Notes under the pieces: generated by a model
Database searches by the model: none
Told to the model about the DNA's origin: nothing
What the model saw: the letters and a program-made list of their open reading frames with translations, nothing else
Shown: piece after piece, positions 23,949 through 33,859 of the stretch
Layout of the letters: every line of letters begins with the position of its first letter
Numbering within the stretch: the stretch's first letter is position 1
From: Candidatus Scalindua sp. SCAELEC01
Lineage (GTDB): Bacteria; Planctomycetota; Brocadiia; Brocadiales; Scalinduaceae
Assembly (NCBI GenBank): GCA_004282745.1
Contig: SHMT01000012.1
Location: forward strand, 60,064 to 124,063
Length of the DNA: 64,000 nt
Direction of reading: 5' to 3'
Position numbers and translations under genes: made by a program

Positions 23949-26111
23949 ATCTCATCAAATTCCTTCATGAAATAGAGGAATCAGACAGGCCTCATGTTGG
24001 TGGCAAATGCCTTGCCCTTTCCGTGATGGCACACAAGGGAATGAATGTTCCGAGCGCTGTTGCCGTATGCGCAGAAGCCTACGACCAGTATATTTCGTAC
24101 ACGGGACTTCGTGACCGGATTTTGATAGAGATAAACCGCAAACATTTTAAAGATATGAGATGGGAAGAGATCTGGGACACCTCTCTGAGAATCCGAAATC
24201 TGTTCCTCAACAATCCTATGCCTGATATGCTTTCTGAAACACTCAGACACTCACTAAGTTCTGTATTTTCAGATACGGCAGTGGTCGTCAGGTCTTCTGC
24301 CCTGGAGGAAGATACCGCTGCGGCATCTTTTGCAGGATTGCATGACTCTTATGTCAACATAAAGGGGGTTGATTCAATACTCCATCATATCCGCCTGGTA
24401 TGGGCTTCATTGTGGTCGGATGCTGCTCTCCTGTATCGGCAGGAGTTGGGGCTTGATATTGAAAAGAGCTCAATGGCAGTAGTAATTCAGGAGATAGTTT
24501 ATGGTGAAAAATCAGGTGTGGCCTTTGGAAAAAATCCGAATGATGATTCTCAATCAGTTATAGAAGCGGTTTACGGCTTAAATCAAGGCCTGGTTGATGG
24601 TACGGTAGAACCCGACAGATGGATACTTGAACAGGAAGCAGGAACGATCGTATCTCATACAGCGGCACAGAGAAGGAAAGCAATCACCCCCATGAAAGAG
24701 GGCGTAGGATTGACCTCATTAACTTTGGAACGGGCAAATACCCCTCCATTAACCACAGATGAATTGAAAAAGGTTTTTGAGTTAGTGCATCGAGCGCAAC
24801 AGATTTTTGGATCACCTCAGGATGTTGAATGGACATCAAATCGAGACACGCTTTACGTGCTTCAATCACGCCCCATAACCAGTGGTTTAGCAGGTGGTGA
24901 TGAGGACAAGCGTCCCTGGTATATGAGTTTACACAGGAGTTTTGAAAACCTGAAGATACTCCGCAGGAAGATTGAAGAAGACCTGTTACCTTCGATGATT
25001 CAGGAAGCTACTCTATTAAGTCGGCAAGACCTCCAAGAACTCTCTGATTCCGAACTTTCTGAAGTAGTTACCCGAAGGGCTGAAAGATATAACCACTGGA
25101 TAGGTGTGTACTGGAAGGAGTTTATTCCCTTTGCCCATGGAATCAGGCTATTTGGAGTTTTTTATAATGACACGGTCTCCCCCTGCTGATCCCTATGAAT
25201 TTATGCAGCTCCTTGGGGCGACGGAAATGGAGAGTACCGAAAGAAATCAGATGTTAGAAAAGATGGCATCACACATAAGAGAGAATTCTCGGCTTGCCGA
25301 TAAGCTGAAAAACCATATCTATGATGATGAACGGCTCAATAAAGAAGTTCATCAGTTTATTGAAAAATATGGAGACATCTCCTTTGGCACTTCCTATTGT
25401 TTGAATGACCCGAGGGCAGTCATTTCTCCGGTAATGGAATTTGCTTCCCGACCTACCCCAAAGAAAAGTTTGAAGACGGGGACTATCGAAACACTCAAAA
25501 ACAACTATCTTTCACATTTTCATGAGGAAAAACGGGCCTATGCTGCAGAAATCCTGGATCTGGCCCGCGCAAGTTACCAGATGAGAGACAATGACAATGT
25601 GTATCTCAGCAGGATAAAAACGCATGTATTACTGGCTATCGATGAGTTTAAAAGACACTTGGAGAAATCCGGGAAACAGAAGTCAGAAAATATTGACATT
25701 CAGAACATCATTGAGGATTTACACGAAAATGAATCGGTTCAACAACCTTATAGTGAAAGGGCATTTGATCAAACCGGTTTCAAGATGAAGGCGCGACAGA
25801 TCGTAGGACAACCAGCAGGCCCCGGGATAGCAGAGGGAACTGCCCGGGTGATTCTTGAACCTTCAGATTTGTCTAAATTCAAGGCCAGTGAGGTGCTGGT
25901 ATGTGATACCATTGATCCAAGCATGACCTTTGTAGTCCCCTTCTCAGTCGGCATTGTTGAAAGAAGGGGTGGGATGTTGATCCACGGAGCAATAATTGCA
26001 CGGGAATATGGAATACCCCGTGTTACCGGTATTCCTGATGCAACGGCGTTAATACAGTCGGGAGACGAAGTAATGGTGGACGGCTACCTGGGCATCGTCA
26101 TAGTAGGATGA
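23945..26111 (+). pseudogene. PEP-synthase-like / rifampin-phosphotransferase-like gene with one frameshift
   Basis: Two overlapping frames (23945-25189 and 25104-26111) join into a single protein of about 720 residues if one C is removed from the CCCCC run at 25179-25183 (...NDTVSP/ADPYEF...). The first part is a PPDK_N ATP-grasp domain (VGGKCLALS, VVRSSALEEDTAAASFAG, DVEWT, LQSRPI). The second ends in the mobile His domain GGMLIHGAIIAREYGIPRVTG. The PEP-binding TIM barrel of PpsA is absent. The layout ATP-grasp / middle / His swivel is that of rifampin phosphotransferase-type dikinases. The shift may be real or a sequencing error. Confidence 0.75.
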
Positions 26112-26197
26112 ATGAATATGAGATATGAGATATGAAAGAGGTACTTCCTAACGTGGTAAGAATGAATTCAGATAATCCGTATTAAGAGGAAAGTGAC

Positions 26198-26611
26198 ATG
26201 AAACCACTTCGTATCAAACCAGGTCCGGGTCAGGAATCGGTCTGGGACTATCCACGACCTCCCCGTCTGGAAGCTTTTTCCGGGCATATCAAGGTCATCT
26301 TAAATGGTGTTACCATTGCTGATACCAGAGGAGCAATGCGTGTGCTCGAAACAAGCCATCCGCCGGTTTACTACATCCCCCCTACGGATATTCACCGTGA
26401 ATATATATTTCAATGTTCGGGAACCTCATATTGTGAGTGGAAGAGGCTAGCCCATTATTTCACGATTGTAGTGGGACAAAAGAGCGCTGAAAAAACTGCA
26501 TGGTATTATCCTTATCCCAGTCCTGAATATTCCGCAATAAAGGATTTTGTGGCTTTTTATCCGGGTTTCATGGATGCATGTTATTTCAATGGGTTGTGGC
26601 GTGAGAATTGA
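26198..26611 (+). CDS. DUF427 domain protein
   Basis: 137 residues. VWDYPRPPRLEAFSGHIKVILNGVTIADTRGAMRVLETSHPPVYYIP in the first half and TAWYYPYPSPEY, DFVAFYPGFMDAC in the second match the single-domain DUF427 family. GAGGAAAG precedes the ATG. The fold is a small beta barrel with unknown activity. The 3' end overlaps the last bases of an SRPBCC remnant on the other strand. Confidence 0.75.
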   Translation: MKPLRIKPGPGQESVWDYPRPPRLEAFSGHIKVILNGVTIADTRGAMRVLETSHPPVYYIPPTDIHREYIFQCSGTSYCEWKRLAHYFTIVVGQKSAEKTAWYYPYPSPEYSAIKDFVAFYPGFMDACYFNGLWREN

Positions 26612-26728
26612 AAAACACAACTCTGGAGGAGTAATTCTCTCAAGATTTGATGCGTCCGCAAAGAAAGGAAAAACATCATCTTGTTTTAATGGCAAACTCA
26701 TAGAGGTACTGAGCATATGTGTTTTCAT
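26579..26728 (-). pseudogene. N-terminal remnant of an SRPBCC (ligand-binding) gene
   Basis: From an ATG at 26728, MKTHMLSTSMSLPL then QDDVFPFFADASNLERITPP and ILTPQPIEI match the first ~50 residues of bacterial SRPBCC proteins (pattern LPxPxxxVFxFFxDAxNLExITPP). Homology stops at about 26579 where the DUF427 gene begins on the other strand. The frame continues to 26447 as antisense of DUF427 without family resemblance. This is a truncated gene. Confidence 0.55.
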
Positions 26729-26910
26729 TTCTAAATCCTTTTTAAAAAGACAAAAACGACTATCTATATTTTCATTAGTCTTTTTATAAATCTCTTTTCT
26801 GTATTCATCTGATGCACTATAATTGAATTGGCAAAATACTGCAATTTTAAATATATGTTTGGATGTCTCGTTAGCAAAATATTCCGATAACCTAATATCT
26901 GGAGGCAAAT

Positions 26911-27468
26911 ATGATCAAGTTCGGCTTGATGTTTTTTCTGACTACCCTGTTTTTAGGAGATATTTCATTAGCTCAAAATTCTGAAGACTCTCAGTTTTAT
27001 GATATTGAAGTAGAGTCGATTGAAGGGGAAAAATACCATCTCTCTGAATATCGCGGTAAAGCAGTCCTCATAGTAAATACTGCCTCCGAATGTGGCTACA
27101 CTCCTCAATATAAATCACTTCAATCTCTTTATGAACAATATAAGGAAAAAGGTTTGGTGGTATTAGGAGTTCCCTGTAATCAGTTCGGAAAACAAGAGCC
27201 CGGTACGGAAGATCAAATAAAAAAGTTTTGTGAACTTAACTATGATGTCAACTTTCCATTGTTAAGGAAAGCTGACGTCAAAGGTCCGAAACAACACCCT
27301 CTTTACCGTTATCTTTTAGAAGAAAGCGGCTCTACCAAAGAGATTGCCTGGAACTTTGAAAAGTTTCTGGTAGGGCGTGACGGTCAAATAAAAAAACGTT
27401 TTGTATCGAGCATTAAGCCTTTGAGTAAGGTAGTGGTCTCTGCCGTAAAGAAGGCTCTTGAGAATTGA
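26911..27468 (+). CDS. Secreted glutathione peroxidase-family thiol peroxidase
   Basis: 185 residues with a signal peptide (about 1-21, FLGDISLAQ). NTASECGYTPQY carries the peroxidatic Cys61 (Cys, not selenocysteine), GVPCNQFGKQEPG follows, and EIAWNFEKFLVGRDG supplies the Trp-Asn of the tetrad. KKFCELNYDVNFPL contains the resolving-Cys position of thioredoxin-dependent members. Reduction of peroxides in the periplasm is likely. CTGGAGGC lies ahead of the ATG. A dead rubrerythrin follows. Confidence 0.88.
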   Translation: MIKFGLMFFLTTLFLGDISLAQNSEDSQFYDIEVESIEGEKYHLSEYRGKAVLIVNTASECGYTPQYKSLQSLYEQYKEKGLVVLGVPCNQFGKQEPGTEDQIKKFCELNYDVNFPLLRKADVKGPKQHPLYRYLLEESGSTKEIAWNFEKFLVGRDGQIKKRFVSSIKPLSKVVVSAVKKALEN

Positions 27469-27490
27469 AGATAAAAGCATACGGGAATTG

Positions 27491-27887
27491 ATGCCTTACC
27501 TGAAGAAATATGAAACCCAAAAGAAGGCTGAAGATGAGGGCTTTGGGCAAGCCGCAAAGCTTTTTCGTGCCGCAACCGATGCTGAAACTGTACATGCACA
27601 TTAGCACTTAGGAGTAAGGGGAAAAGTCAGCGTTACAAAGGAACAGCTCAAGGAGGCCTAGGCAGAGAAACACACAAGTTTATTAAAATGTATCCGGAAA
27701 TAATAAAGCGCTGTAGAGTTTTGAATTTGCAAATAAGGTTGAAAGTATGCATGCGGATCTTTATCAAAAAGCCCTTGATAATTTGGGAAAGAATGAGAAC
27801 GTGGACTACTACGTCTACCAGGTTTGTGGAAATACGGTTGAAGACAGTGCGCTTGGTAAATGTCCTATCTGCGGTTCATCAGACTAA
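27491..27887 (+). pseudogene. Rubrerythrin pseudogene with rubredoxin domain
   Basis: Pieces of a classical rubrerythrin are readable in shifting frames: KKAEDEGFGQAAKLFRAATDAETVHAH then stop; KVSVTKEQLKEA then stop; FANKVESMHADLYQKAL and NENVDYYVYQVCGNTVEDSALGKCPICGSSD with the terminal rubredoxin-like C-x2-C site. There are several in-frame stops and at least two shifts, the N-terminal helix is missing, and one rubredoxin Cys is changed (YYVYQVCG). Longest real open piece ends at TAA 27885-27887. Confidence 0.8.
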
Positions 27888-27975
27888 CTTTTAAAATAAT
27901 TAGTTAATTCTGTTACACGTTGCGATAATACATAACTTGAACAATTTTCATGTTTTTTACAAAGGGAGTATGATC

Positions 27976-28850
27976 ATGGAGGATAAAAACAACCATAAAA
28001 TTGCTATGAGCGGTGCAAGTGGATTTGTTGGATCCCATTTGACTAGGACCTTTCATGCAGAGAATTACGATGTTCTGCCTCTCGGGAGAAAGGATCTTAC
28101 GCTTGCCCCCGAGGTTCTTGCGGAACGGATGGATGGAACGGACATAATTATTAATCTTGCTGGCGCACCGATTATAGAAAAATGGACAGAAACATATAAG
28201 AAGGTCATGTATGAAAGCAGGGTTAACGTTACCCGAAAGCTTGTGCATGCATGTTCACTTGCAAGTCAAAAACCCAAGCTGTTCATTTCTACCTCTGCCA
28301 TAGGCTATTATGCCTCTGATGGGACACATACAGAGGAGCAGTATGTTAAAGCTAATGATTTCCTCGGCAGTCTTGCACACGATTGGGAACAAGAGGCCCT
28401 CAAGGCCGGAAAACTTGGTATTCGAACAGTTATTTTTCGTTTTGGAGTAGTCCTGGGTAAGGATGGAGGGGCACTCAAGAAGATGCTTTTTCCATTCAAG
28501 TTGGGAATGGGAGGCACGATTGGAGACGGTAAGCAGCCATTCTCATGGGTACACATAAAGGATCTGATACGTGCTTATCAAACCGTAATTGAAAATACCG
28601 CCTATGAGGCATCTATAATCTTACCGCGGCCAATCCTACTACAAATAAAGGTTTTACCAAGGCGCTGGGAAAAGCACTCTGCAGACCTACCTTTTTTCAG
28701 GTACCAACGTTTGTGCTCCAGTTAAAACTGGGTGAGGGCTCTCAAATACTCTCAAAGGGTCAGGCCGTACTCCCAAAAAAACTTATGGACAGTGGTTTCA
28801 CTTTTTTGTTTCCTGAAATTGAAACGGCTGTCAAGGATTGCGTTTCTTAG
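27976..28850 (+). pseudogene. TIGR01777-type NAD-dependent epimerase with one frameshift
   Basis: Start ATG 27976 (GGGAG at 7 bp). The first 210 residues are intact: the NAD site SGASGFVGSHLTRTF, INLAGAPIIEKW, the YYAS motif SAIGYYASDGTH and FSWVHIKDLIRA. At about 28608 one base is missing (GAGGCATC for an expected GAGGGCATC). The correct continuation GIYNLTAANPTTNKGF ... FTFLFPEIETAVKDCVS runs in another frame to TAG at 28848-28850. Without the correction the protein ends at 28725 with a foreign tail. Members are thought to act in cell-division control or cofactor metabolism; function is unknown. May be a sequencing error. Confidence 0.75.
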
Positions 28851-28881
28851 AATCACAGAACAATATTCTTTCACTAGAGAA

Positions 28882-29295
28882 ATGATAAAATGTGTTCCCG
28901 GTCGTATCGAAGTCTATCGTGACATGGATGTATCGTCTGAAACGGTATGGGATATCATTACCGATACTGCACGATGGATTGAATGGGGGCCGTCGATTAT
29001 GGCGGTTGAGTGTCAGGATAGGTATATTCAGAAGAGGTCCCGGGGAAGAGTGCAGACTGCTATCGGCTTATGGGTTCATTACGAAATTACCGCCTTTGAT
29101 GAAGGAAAATACTGGTCGTGGCGTGTTTTCGGTATTCCTGCTACGGGCCATCGGGTCGTGCCGCAGGGAGATGACATCTGTCGCCTCATATTTGAGATGC
29201 CTTTTTTAGCTGCACCATATGCGTATGTGTGCAAAATCGCGTTAAAACGCATCGCCCGTATAGTAGAAAAACGTAATGTAATATACAAAGTATAA
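28882..29295 (+). CDS. SRPBCC (polyketide cyclase-like) protein
   Basis: 137 residues from ATG 28882; the frame is open upstream to 28732 but that part overlaps the epimerase C-terminus and is not family-like. RIEVYRDMDVSSETVWDIITDTARWIEWGP opens the START/SRPBCC fold and YWSWRVFGIPATGHRVVP matches its later strands. Epimerases of the TIGR01777 type are often fused or adjacent to SRPBCC proteins, which fits the order here. The ligand is unknown. Confidence 0.65.
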   Translation: MIKCVPGRIEVYRDMDVSSETVWDIITDTARWIEWGPSIMAVECQDRYIQKRSRGRVQTAIGLWVHYEITAFDEGKYWSWRVFGIPATGHRVVPQGDDICRLIFEMPFLAAPYAYVCKIALKRIARIVEKRNVIYKV

Positions 29296-29406
29296 AGTTT
29301 CTTTAATTTTCCTACTCTCTTATCTTTTATTTAGTATTTTACTCAACTCAAATAACATAAATAAGCCTTTCTTCGTTAAATGGTTCTACAGGAAGGAATG
29401 AATAGT

Positions 29407-30357
29407 ATGGTTGAAAAAATTAAAATTGGAATAAGTTCCTGTTTACTAGGAGATAAAGTGCGTTATGATGGAAACCATAGACTGGATAGATTTGTAACCG
29501 ATACCCTCGGACAGTACTTTGAGTTTATTCCGGTTTGTCCTGAAATAGAATTTGGTCTTTCAATACCGAGAGAACCAATGCATCTGTTCGGAAGTCCTGA
29601 ATCTCCTCTCCTTGTAACGGTTAAGACGGGGATAGATTACACGGAAAGGATGTTAAAGTGGGGAGAAAGAAAGCTATACGAACTTGAAAAAGAAAACCTC
29701 TGCGGTTTTATCTTCAAGTGCGGGTCACCAAGCTCTGGCATACGAGGTGTTAAAGTGTATATGTCATCGGGGACAGTTACAAAAACGGGTAAGGGCTTAT
29801 TTGGAGGTGCCTTTATCAAGTATTTCCCTCTCATTCCTGTAGAAGACGATGGACGGCTCCATAATCCTCGCTTCAGAGAAAACTTTATTGAGAGAATATT
29901 CGTATTAAAACGATGGCAGGAATTTAAAAAGAAAGACTTCTCAATGAAAGATTTGATTGGATTTCATTCAGATCACAAGCTTCTTATTATGGCCCACAGC
30001 CCAAGACATTATTCAATCCTTGGGCGTTTACTAGCAAATGCAAAAAAAGAGAAGCGTGAAGATTTACTCTCAGAATATATCAGAATTTTAATGGAGGGCA
30101 TCACACTAATTGCAACGGTAAAAAAGAATACCAATGTTTTACAACATATTCAGGGATATTTTAAAAAGCATTTGACGTCGGATGAAAAACAGGAGTTGCT
30201 TGGAGTTATCGAAAGTTATCGGAAAGAACTTGTCCCCCTTGTCGTTCCCATTACCCTGCTTAAACATTATGTGAGAAAATTTAACGTATCCTATTTGAAG
30301 AGACAGTACTATCTGGAACCTCACCCAATTGAACTCATGTTGAGAAATCATGTTTAA
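29407..30357 (+). CDS. YbgA-like protein (DUF523-DUF1722)
   Basis: 316 residues from ATG 29407, with GGAAGGA about 10 bp upstream; ATGs at 29380 and 29398 are also in frame. DUF523 (about 1-150) shows ISSCLLGDKVRYDGNHR, CPEIEFGLSIPREPMHL and FKCGSPSSG. DUF1722 (about 185-310) shows FHSDHKLLIMAHSPRHYSILGRL and the closing LKRQYYLEPHPIELMLRNHV. In many bacteria this pair stands next to photolyase, as here (the photolyase is convergent). A DNA-repair or thiouracil-desulfurase-like role has been discussed for DUF523; it is not assignable from sequence. Confidence 0.85.
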   Translation: MVEKIKIGISSCLLGDKVRYDGNHRLDRFVTDTLGQYFEFIPVCPEIEFGLSIPREPMHLFGSPESPLLVTVKTGIDYTERMLKWGERKLYELEKENLCGFIFKCGSPSSGIRGVKVYMSSGTVTKTGKGLFGGAFIKYFPLIPVEDDGRLHNPRFRENFIERIFVLKRWQEFKKKDFSMKDLIGFHSDHKLLIMAHSPRHYSILGRLLANAKKEKREDLLSEYIRILMEGITLIATVKKNTNVLQHIQGYFKKHLTSDEKQELLGVIESYRKELVPLVVPITLLKHYVRKFNVSYLKRQYYLEPHPIELMLRNHV

Positions 30358-30470
30358 ATAAAATTCACCTTGGTCGTCTATTGAAATTACCCGATATTTT
30401 CCCCGTGAACAAAACACGCTGCTCTCATAAAAAATACCGCTCTTTCTAGAAATATTCACCTATCTTCAAA

Positions 30471-31799
30471 TTAATTAAGCCACTTCTCAATATACGTTTT
30501 AATATTAAATTTGGATTTGCACCCATTATAATTCATATAGCGGACCTTTCCAAAAATATCACGCTCCTTCCATGCCCGATCATGTACGCCACCCATGCAC
30601 CAGGCAATACCGGTATACCCGTTTGGATCTCTTCCATCGAGCTCATATTTATCATTAAGGTAAATTGCGATCTTCATCGCATACTCCGGTGACTCTGTCC
30701 ACTCCATAATTTTCTTGCCCCAATACATCCTCATGTAACCATGGAGTTTCCCCCGTTTAACCATTTCCATCTGTGAGGCATTCCAAAGGGGGTCATGAGT
30801 ATGGCCATACTCAAGTTGATCCTGCGTATAAAGATATTCTCTCCGGTCTCTCCTGTGTTTATCCAATGTTTCTTTTGCCCAGCTGGGAAATGCCTTAATA
30901 GAGTCATAATCAGGATTGTAATAACAAAAATTATCAGATAACTCACGTCTCACAATAAGTTCTTCTAAAAACAGATCTGTTAGCTCTCTTGCGAAAGAAC
31001 TTTTTAAAACTTCCAGTGCTATACGTTGAGCAGATATCTGACCAAAATGAATATAGGGCGATAGATTAGATTGTGCATCTTTGGTTGGATCATTTCGATC
31101 TTTATCATAAAATAACAACTTATTTCTTAAAAAATCACGGAGGATCTTTTGTGCCCTCTTCTCACCTGGTTTTAGACAGTCTACAGGAGGGACCGTTTGA
31201 TCTATTTTAAGCGTTAACATGCTTTTTCCCCAATCTGTTTTCTCTTTTTCTCCTTTCCAGGTAATAGGGTGTCTCTTCAGCCTGGGATAATTTTCTAAAA
31301 ATTCTGGTAAGGTACGGTGTATCTTTGGACGGAAAGAGTACGCTCCGTATTCCTGTTTTGGTGAAGCAGTCCAGCATGGAACAATATTGTGCGCATCAAC
31401 TTCGTAAAATGGGATGTCGATTCTCTGTGCCACCTCTCTCTTCCACTCTTTTTTAATGCGTAATGGACTGAAATCTGTAACGAGTGCGCTAACTTTGTGT
31501 TTTTTGACAAATTCCGGTATTTTTTTGTTTGGTAAACCGGTAAGCAGAAAAAAGGGGATATTCTTTTCTGCAAGTGTTTTTTCAACTTCTTTTAACCCCT
31601 CAACCATAAAATGATATTGCCTGAAAGTTGCACCAAGGAATTGCGGAACCAGGCAAAATACCACTATCACAGGTGAGTGATATATTTGTGCAAGATCTTG
31701 TGTAAATAAGAGAGCCCAATTTTCTTTTGCACGCTGATCACGGCTCATCCAGTACACCATAGGACCTCTCTTCATATTTCCTTTTGCAATAAGTCTCAT
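30471..31799 (-). CDS. phrB: Class II CPD photolyase
   Basis: Repairs cyclobutane pyrimidine dimers with blue light and FAD. 442 residues. The N-terminal alpha/beta antenna region (about 12-150; VYWMSRDQRAKENWALLFTQDLA) is followed by the helical FAD domain. The class II signatures are SNLSPYIHFGQISAQRIALEV (about 245-265) and LDGRDPNGYTGIAWCMGGVHDRAW, then ERDIFGKVRYMNYNGC, near 390-430. Probable start is ATG 31799 or 31775. It is convergent with the YbgA-like gene. Confidence 0.93.
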   Translation of the reverse strand: MRLIAKGNMKRGPMVYWMSRDQRAKENWALLFTQDLAQIYHSPVIVVFCLVPQFLGATFRQYHFMVEGLKEVEKTLAEKNIPFFLLTGLPNKKIPEFVKKHKVSALVTDFSPLRIKKEWKREVAQRIDIPFYEVDAHNIVPCWTASPKQEYGAYSFRPKIHRTLPEFLENYPRLKRHPITWKGEKEKTDWGKSMLTLKIDQTVPPVDCLKPGEKRAQKILRDFLRNKLLFYDKDRNDPTKDAQSNLSPYIHFGQISAQRIALEVLKSSFARELTDLFLEELIVRRELSDNFCYYNPDYDSIKAFPSWAKETLDKHRRDRREYLYTQDQLEYGHTHDPLWNASQMEMVKRGKLHGYMRMYWGKKIMEWTESPEYAMKIAIYLNDKYELDGRDPNGYTGIAWCMGGVHDRAWKERDIFGKVRYMNYNGCKSKFNIKTYIEKWLN

Positions 31800-31880
31800 T
31801 CTTTTTGCTTGCTTGAGTTTTAAAATTTTAGGCTCCTGAGAGTATAAATTAGTAAAAATTCACAATTCAATTTACTAGTT

Positions 31881-32027
31881 AGTGTCTGAACGAAAACCCT
31901 GTGTTTGAATGAAAAGTGCCCAGGTACAAGGCGCGGAACAATATCGTAACCGGAACGTACAATTGTAATTGAGGATTTCGAAATTGTTGCAGCAACATAG
32001 TAGATGGGTAGTTTTCGTTCAAACACT
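31881..32027. mobile_element. Family A miniature element, copy 9 (147 bp)
   Basis: AGTGTCTGAACGAAAAC ... GTTTTCGTTCAAACACT, with the perfect duplication AGTT (31877-31880 and 32028-32031). It sits between the divergent photolyase and HtrA genes, in a region that should hold both promoters. The remaining 32032-32259 is AT-rich upstream sequence with AAAAGGAGA before the HtrA start. Confidence 0.9.
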
Positions 32028-32259
32028 AGTTACTTTTGCTGCTAAAAACTTAGCTCTTCATCGGATATTGAAATTTTAGCACCATTCTATCAAAAGATCA
32101 CTCATTAAGAAAAGGAACAAAATGCGAATAACCATTGTTATACTATAACTACATTTGAAATTAACTAGGTATTTTTGTAGATCTTGAAATCCTGTTACAC
32201 AAGGGATCTAATCATTTTAAACGCATACGCATTTTTTTAATAAAAGGAGATAGTTAAAT

Positions 32260-33744
32260 ATGAATAGATATTTCGTTGTATTTTTTGTCACATTAGTTTG
32301 TGGACTCATAAGTTTGGCTGGTAATCTTAATGCGGCGACAGATGCAGACAAACTGGAAAAGCTTTCTCAAGAGCTTGAGCAGTTAAGTAGTTCTGCGACA
32401 ACATTGCAAGAGTCTTTGGCATTAGTTGCGGAGTATGTCAAACCATCGGTTGTTTCGCTCACTACAGTAAAAACATTCAAACATCCGGCAAGAGGTTTTC
32501 ATGGGGAGAGACGCGAAAGAGGGAGAGACCCTTTCCATGATTTTTATGGCAAAGACTTCGACAGGTATAGACAGAAACCTCCGGAAAGAGAGTTTAAGGC
32601 TCAAAGTCTCGGTTCGGGAGTGATCGTGAAAGTTGATGGCCTGAATGGCTATATTTTAACGAACAATCATGTTGTTGAGAATATGGAAGAGTTAAAGGTT
32701 AAGCTTGGCGACAAAAGAGAATATGATGCCGTGATAATTGGTACTGACCCACAAACAGACCTGGCAGTAGTGAAAATTGAGGCTGAAAATTTAATTCCGG
32801 TAAAGATGGGTGATTCCGACAAAATGAAACCTGGTCAGTGGGCAATTGCGGTTGGGAACCCCTTTGGTTTAAGCCATACGGTTTCAGTTGGCGTCATAAG
32901 TGCTACCGGTAGGTCCGGAGTTGGGATAGCCCAGTATGAGGATTTCCTTCAGACCGACGCAGCCATCAATCCGGGAAATAGTGGCGGACCTTTGGTGAAC
33001 ATACAGGGTGAGATGGTAGGAATAAATACGGCAATCTTTACCCGTACGGGAGGGTATCAGGGAATTGGATTTGCGATACCTGTTAATATGGCAAAGGCCG
33101 TACTGAGAGACTTGATTAATACGGGAAAGGTTACGCGTGGTTGGTTGGGTGTTGTAATCCAGAACCTTGACCCATCACTCGCCAAACAATTTGATGTAGA
33201 TGTTACTGAAGGGGTCTTGATAGGAGACGTACAAGACAATTCTCCTGCGAAAGAGGGAGGTTTCAAGCGAGGAGATATCGTGATAGAGTACGATAATAAA
33301 GAGATAGGAGATTTGAATCAGTTGCGAAATATGGTCGCTCAAACAGTGGTAGGTAAAGAGGTTGGGATTAAAGTCTTGCGAGACGGCAAAGAGAAAATAT
33401 TGTCCGTCAAGATTGGCGAACAACCTGCTGACATGTTTGCTTTTGGTCAATCTCCTGCAGGTGAGGATCTAGGGTTGACGGTTCAGGATTTGACTGAAGC
33501 GTTGGCTGACAGCATGGGCTATGAAGGAGAAAGCGGTGTACTTGTCTCATCTGTTGAGCCGGGAAGTGAAGCGGCCCTCGCTGATATAAAAGAGGGAGAC
33601 TTGATTAAGGAGGCCAATCGAGAAAAGATTAGCAATGTTAAAGAGTTTACGGCTGCTTTAAAGAAAATTGAAAAGGGAGAGGATATCTTATTTCTTGTAC
33701 AAAGAGGAATGCATACAAGATTTGTGATAATCAAGAGCAAGTAA
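32260..33744 (+). CDS. degP: Periplasmic Do-type serine protease (HtrA/DegP)
   Basis: 494 residues with a signal peptide (about 1-25, LAGNLNAAT). The protease domain has the triad His137 (LTNNHVVE), Asp167 (PQTDLAVVK) and Ser241 (NPGNSGGPL), and the Q-linker region before it is basic (RGFHGERRERGRDPFHDFYG). Two PDZ domains follow (about 275-380 with GWLGVVIQNLDP; about 395-490 with GLTVQDLTEAL and SSVEPGSEAALADIKEGD). It degrades or refolds damaged envelope proteins. AAAGGAGA precedes the ATG. Confidence 0.95.
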   Translation: MNRYFVVFFVTLVCGLISLAGNLNAATDADKLEKLSQELEQLSSSATTLQESLALVAEYVKPSVVSLTTVKTFKHPARGFHGERRERGRDPFHDFYGKDFDRYRQKPPEREFKAQSLGSGVIVKVDGLNGYILTNNHVVENMEELKVKLGDKREYDAVIIGTDPQTDLAVVKIEAENLIPVKMGDSDKMKPGQWAIAVGNPFGLSHTVSVGVISATGRSGVGIAQYEDFLQTDAAINPGNSGGPLVNIQGEMVGINTAIFTRTGGYQGIGFAIPVNMAKAVLRDLINTGKVTRGWLGVVIQNLDPSLAKQFDVDVTEGVLIGDVQDNSPAKEGGFKRGDIVIEYDNKEIGDLNQLRNMVAQTVVGKEVGIKVLRDGKEKILSVKIGEQPADMFAFGQSPAGEDLGLTVQDLTEALADSMGYEGESGVLVSSVEPGSEAALADIKEGDLIKEANREKISNVKEFTAALKKIEKGEDILFLVQRGMHTRFVIIKSK

Positions 33745-33859
33745 ATAGGATGATATTCGGGTGAGGGGTTGTAGATCGGGCAAAATTTTGCTTCGGTGTT
33801 CTGCAACCCCTCATAACATAAATGTAGTATACGGGACTGTGTTTGATAAACATATCCAT

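Noticed and set aside
26447..26908. 153-codon minus-strand frame
   Set aside because: Only the part 26579-26728 is SRPBCC-like. The remainder is antisense of the DUF427 gene or intergenic, so I call a truncated remnant rather than a full gene.
27688..27894. 68-codon plus-strand frame MYPEIIKRCRV...
   Set aside because: It crosses the rubrerythrin pseudogene in the wrong frame; the correct-frame pieces give the rubrerythrin C-terminus.
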